This document shows, in pieces, positions 61,157-64,000 of a stretch of DNA of 64,000 nt. The notes beneath the pieces were generated by a model. It saw only the letters and a program-made list of their open reading frames with translations, had not been told where the DNA came from and searched no databases. Location: the NCBI GenBank assembly GCA_036620675.1, contig JAZHEE010000023.1; one strand, 5' to 3'. The DNA is from Jejubacter sp036620675. GTDB lineage: Bacteria; Pseudomonadota; Gammaproteobacteria; Enterobacterales; Enterobacteriaceae. How positions within the stretch are numbered: the stretch's first letter is position 1; the number at the start of each line of letters is the position of its first letter. The position numbers and the translations under genes are program-made.

Positions 61157-62112
61157 ATGAAAATTGCCGATAAGCCAGATAACGAAGAAGACCGCCTTCA
61201 GGCGCTCCATGCTTCCGGCCTGCCGGAGTCAGGGCCTTCCGAACGATTCGATCGCCTGACACGTATGGCGCAACGTATCTTTGACGTTCCCGTTGCCATG
61301 CTGAATCTGGTGGATGCCGACAGGCTCTTGCCGCACTCCTGCATTGGCATTACGCCAGATAAGTGGGATCGCGGCACCTCGCTGTGTTCCCACGTAATCT
61401 TGCAGAGCACGCCGATGATTATCAGCGATCTGCTGGAAGATTTGCGTTTTCATGATGCACCAGCGGTAACTCAGCAGGGGCTGCGTTTTTACGCCGGTTG
61501 TCCGGTGCATATGCCGGATGGTTTTGCCATAGGGGCGTTGTGTATCAGCGATACCCGTCCGCGCGAGCTTTCCCGGTGCTACTGCAGGATCTGGCTGCTA
61601 TCGTAGAAGACAGCTTCGCAGTACTGACTGAGGTGCGACTGGATGAACTGACCGGTCTTGCCAATCGCCGCGGCTTTGACGAGCTGGCCGCTTATGCGCT
61701 GGCGGGAGCCAGACGGCGTGCGAAACCTGCCTGCCTGTGCTTTATCGATCTCGACGACTTTAAACTGATTAACGATGCCTGGGGACATGATGCGGGGGAT
61801 AAAGCGCTGAGCGTCATGTCCGTGCTAATGAAGCAGAGCTTTCGTGAAGATGATGTCATCGGGCGTCGCGGCGGGGATGAATTCAGTATCCTGTTTACCG
61901 ACAGCTCTCTGACCGGCGCCCGTAAGGCGATTGAGGCATTAGAGCATAAAGTGAACCAGTTTAATCAAACCAGCGGTCAGCCCTGGCAGTTACGCTTTTC
62001 GTGGGGAATGTCTCAGTACGATCCTCTGCGCCATTCTTCGCTGCGCTCGCTGCTACAGGTGGCGGATCGGCGTATGTATCAGATGAAGAAATCACGCCAT
62101 TTGGCCCGTTAG
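61157..62112 (+). pseudogene. dgcF: DgcF-like GAF-GGDEF diguanylate cyclase, frameshifted
   Basis: An N-terminal GAF domain (RFDRLTRMAQRIFDVPVAMLNLVDADRLL...; ends at GALCISDTRPREL) runs in one frame to about 61570. The GGDEF domain continues in another frame from FPVLLQDLAAIVEDSF to 62112. It keeps an intact active site (IGRRGGDEFSILF) and DELTGLANRRGFDE. One base appears lost or gained near CTTTCCCGG (61568-61577). Repairing it would give about 318 aa, close to E. coli YneF. Either a true pseudogene or a sequencing error. Confidence 0.8.
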
Positions 62113-62262
62113 TTCAGGCCCGGTCACAGTTTTTTAAATAAAATTGAAAATATAAACTCACTTTGATCGAAACGGGGTTTCAGATTATCCTTGTTTGCTA
62201 TTTTGAGGTCAGGTTATTGACAGCGCCTTTTCAGGCCGCTTTATCAGGTAAGGAACTAGATT

Positions 62263-63714
62263 GTGAAGTCTCTGAATCGTCGTGATTTTCCCGGCGCCAG
62301 CTATCCTGAGCGCGTTATTCAGTTCGGCGAAGGCAACTTCCTGCGCGCCTTCGTTGACTGGCAGTTGGATCTGCTGAACGAACACACCGATCTTAACGCC
62401 GGCGTGACCATTGTCCGCCCCATCGATAGCGATTTTCCGCCGTCCCTGAATGAGCAGGATGGCCTGTATACCACGCTGATTCGCGGTCTGAACGAACAGG
62501 GCGAAGCGGTAAGCGACGCGCGGCTGATTCGTTCGGTGAATCGTGAAATCAACGTATATCGCCAGTATGACGAGTACCTGAAACTGGCCCACAATCCCGA
62601 TATTCGCTTTGTGTTTTCTAACACCACGGAAGCCGGTATCAGCTACCACGCGGGCGATCGCTTTGAAGATGCTCCGGCGGTAAGCTTCCCGGCCAAACTG
62701 ACCCGTCTGCTGTTTGAACGCTATAGCCACTTCGACGGCGCTCAGGACAAAGGGTGGATCATGATTCCCTGTGAGCTGATTGACTATAACGGCGATGCGC
62801 TGCGCGACCTGGTATTGCGCTACGCCCGGGAGTGGAATCTGGCGGAAGGTTTTATCCAGTGGCTGAATGACGCCAACACCTTCTGTTCCACACTTGTGGA
62901 CCGGATTGTCACCGGCTATCCGCGCGATGAAGCCGAACAGATAGAGCAGCAGCTCGGCTATCACGATACCTTCCTGGATACCGCCGAGCATTTCTACCTG
63001 TTTGTGATTCAGGGGCCGAAGTCGCTGGCACAGGAGCTACGGCTTGATAAACTGGCGCTTAACGTCCTGATCGTCGATGACATCAAGCCGTATAAGGCCC
63101 GTAAGGTGGCGATTCTCAACGGCGCCCATACCGCGCTGGTGCCGGTGGCCTTTATGGCCGGTCTGGATACCGTGGGTGAAGCGATGAGCGATGTGCAGAT
63201 CTGCGCCTTTGTGGAAAAGGCGATTCGCGATGAAATTATTCCGGTGCTGGATCTCCCCAAAGAGGAGCTGCTGTCGTTCGCCCAGGCGGTGACAGGGCGT
63301 TTTCGTAACCCCTATATTCGCCATCAGCTGCTGTCCATTGCCCTGAACGGTATGACCAAGTTCCGCACCCGCATTCTGCCGCAGCTGCTGGCGGCCCGGC
63401 AGGTTAACGGTAAACTGCCAGCGCGGTTGACCTTCGCCCTGGCGGCGCTGATTGCCTTCTATCGGGGCGAGCGGGGCGGCGAAAGCTATCCGCTACAGGA
63501 TGACGCCCACTGGCTGGAACGCTACGGACAGTGGTGGCCCGCTTATCGCGATGGTCAGCTGAGCGCCCGGGCGCTGGTGGAGCAGGTACTGAGTGACAAA
63601 GAGCACTGGCAATGCGATCTGCTGGCGGTGCCGGGGCTGGTGGAGCAGGTCGCCACCGATCTGGAATCAATTCTCGACAAAGGGATGCGCGACGCAGTAG
63701 CGCCGCTGTGCTGA
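62263..63714 (+). CDS. uxaB: UxaB, tagaturonate reductase (altronate oxidoreductase)
   Basis: 483-aa NADH-dependent enzyme of the mannitol dehydrogenase family, reducing tagaturonate to altronate in galacturonate breakdown. It is very similar to E. coli UxaB: IQFGEGNFLRAFVDWQLDLLNEHTDLN, STLVDRIVTGYPRDEAE and KPYKARKVAILNGAHTALVPVAF with the catalytic Lys. The start is GTG 62263 with AAGGAACTAG before it. A GAAAC-GGG-GTTTC dyad lies at about 62168-62180 in the promoter region. Paired with ydfI in the same window as a paralogous family member. Confidence 0.96.
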   Translation: MKSLNRRDFPGASYPERVIQFGEGNFLRAFVDWQLDLLNEHTDLNAGVTIVRPIDSDFPPSLNEQDGLYTTLIRGLNEQGEAVSDARLIRSVNREINVYRQYDEYLKLAHNPDIRFVFSNTTEAGISYHAGDRFEDAPAVSFPAKLTRLLFERYSHFDGAQDKGWIMIPCELIDYNGDALRDLVLRYAREWNLAEGFIQWLNDANTFCSTLVDRIVTGYPRDEAEQIEQQLGYHDTFLDTAEHFYLFVIQGPKSLAQELRLDKLALNVLIVDDIKPYKARKVAILNGAHTALVPVAFMAGLDTVGEAMSDVQICAFVEKAIRDEIIPVLDLPKEELLSFAQAVTGRFRNPYIRHQLLSIALNGMTKFRTRILPQLLAARQVNGKLPARLTFALAALIAFYRGERGGESYPLQDDAHWLERYGQWWPAYRDGQLSARALVEQVLSDKEHWQCDLLAVPGLVEQVATDLESILDKGMRDAVAPLC

Positions 63715-63737
63715 ACTGACTGATCGAGAACAACATT

Positions 63738-63768
63738 AAAGGCCGTGGTTATTTGCCCTGGCCTTTTT
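63738..63768 (+). terminator. Terminator of uxaB
   Basis: AAAGGCC and GGCCTTTTT pair around a 15-base loop. Confidence 0.75.
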
Positions 63769-63846
63769 AGTCTGGAATGTACATTAGTTACAACATACTT
63801 TTGATTTTGTTCTTAGCCTTCACAGGACATCGGCGCTGGGCACAGT

Positions 63847-64000
63847 TTAGTCTGGCAGGTAGGGAGAGACGCGTTCCACACTATCGTAACGCGCTCTGGC
63901 CGCCCGAAAATCGTCGACAGAGGCGATAATTCACTGCCATAGCGGCATCATGCGAATAAGCATCTCTTTTCCCTGTTCGGTCACCGTGTAGATCACGCGG
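63847..64000 (-). pseudogene. C-terminal end of a MarR-type transcriptional regulator, in-frame stop
   Basis: Read on the minus strand from the window edge: RVIYTVTEQGKEMLIRMMPLWQ, stop (TGA, 63931-63933), then in the same frame IIASVDDFRAARARYDSVERVSPYLPD to TAA at 63847. The first part is the wing and last helix of a winged-helix regulator. The second part looks like its natural continuation, so the TGA is probably a premature stop. Only the end is visible, so the family call is tentative. Confidence 0.45.

Noticed and set aside
1..64000. CRISPR arrays, tRNA or rRNA genes and intact insertion sequences
   Set aside because: No regularly spaced repeats, no cloverleaf-like sequences and no transposase reading frame were found in reading the window.

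Overview
The window is a chromosomal segment of an enterobacterium (family Enterobacteriaceae, GC-rich by eye). Most of it is collinear with E. coli K-12 between tqsA and uxaB, read in one direction: tqsA, mdtJI, ydgD, ydgU, asr, ynfM/ynfL, mlc, bioD2 (ynfK), dmsD, dmsA-type reductase, ynfD, ynfC, speG, ynfB, rspB, ydfJ, ydfI, rspR, ydfG, dcp, marBAR, marC, sotB, ptrR/sad, yneG, dgcF, uxaB. I cannot assign a genus from sequence alone. Relative to K-12 as I remember it, clcB, rspA, ynfA, ynfFGH, glsB and the Qin prophage are absent. The osmVWXY osmoprotectant ABC operon (as in Salmonella) lies between bioD2 and dmsD.

Layout. 0-6.5 kb: umuDC (SOS translesion polymerase), a TetR regulator divergent from an MFS pump with two palindromic operators, a UspA-like protein, pptA, supH and tqsA. 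6.5-9 kb: mdtJI spermidine exporter with a probable leader peptide, ydgD, the 26-aa ydgU and asr with an RstA box. 9-11.7 kb: a wrecked M32 carboxypeptidase gene interrupted by a foreign insert holding a tail-fibre stub, a toxin-44-like gene and a probable immunity gene. 11.7-27.6 kb: ordinary core genes plus a dmsA gene that goes straight to dmsD with no dmsB or dmsC. 27.9-32 kb: rspB-ydfJ-ydfI sugar-acid/polyol catabolism. 32.2-33.5 kb: an AT-rich orphan gene. 33.8-37.6 kb: a complete fruBKA operon with two Cra operators. 37.6-38.45 kb: a gene-free tract of repeats and hairpins. 38.5-42.2 kb: rspR, ydfG, dcp. 42.4-51 kb: accessory or relocated genes (methyltransferase, proP, KTSC protein, UbiB-like kinase, MetE-like enzyme). 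51-55.1 kb: the mar locus with an HPP membrane protein between marC and sotB. 55.3-58 kb: PhzF-like protein, tsuA/tsuB thiosulfate uptake and an acetyltransferase. 58-64 kb: ptrR/sad, yneG, a frameshifted dgcF, uxaB and the tail of a damaged regulator gene.

Functional themes are stress and efflux (umuDC, mar, mdtJI, sotB, asr, osmVWXY, proP), sugar and sugar-acid use (mlc, fruBKA, rspB/ydfJ/ydfI, uxaB) and anaerobic respiration (dmsA/dmsD with an FNR-like site).

The most unusual parts are the toxin/immunity insert in the M32 pseudogene, the AT-rich orphan, the dmsA-dmsD junction, a repeat family present in inverted copies on both sides of the 8-kb rspR-proP block, and a 1.5-kb proP upstream region with two strong terminators facing away from proP. 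No tRNA, rRNA, CRISPR array or intact insertion sequence was seen.
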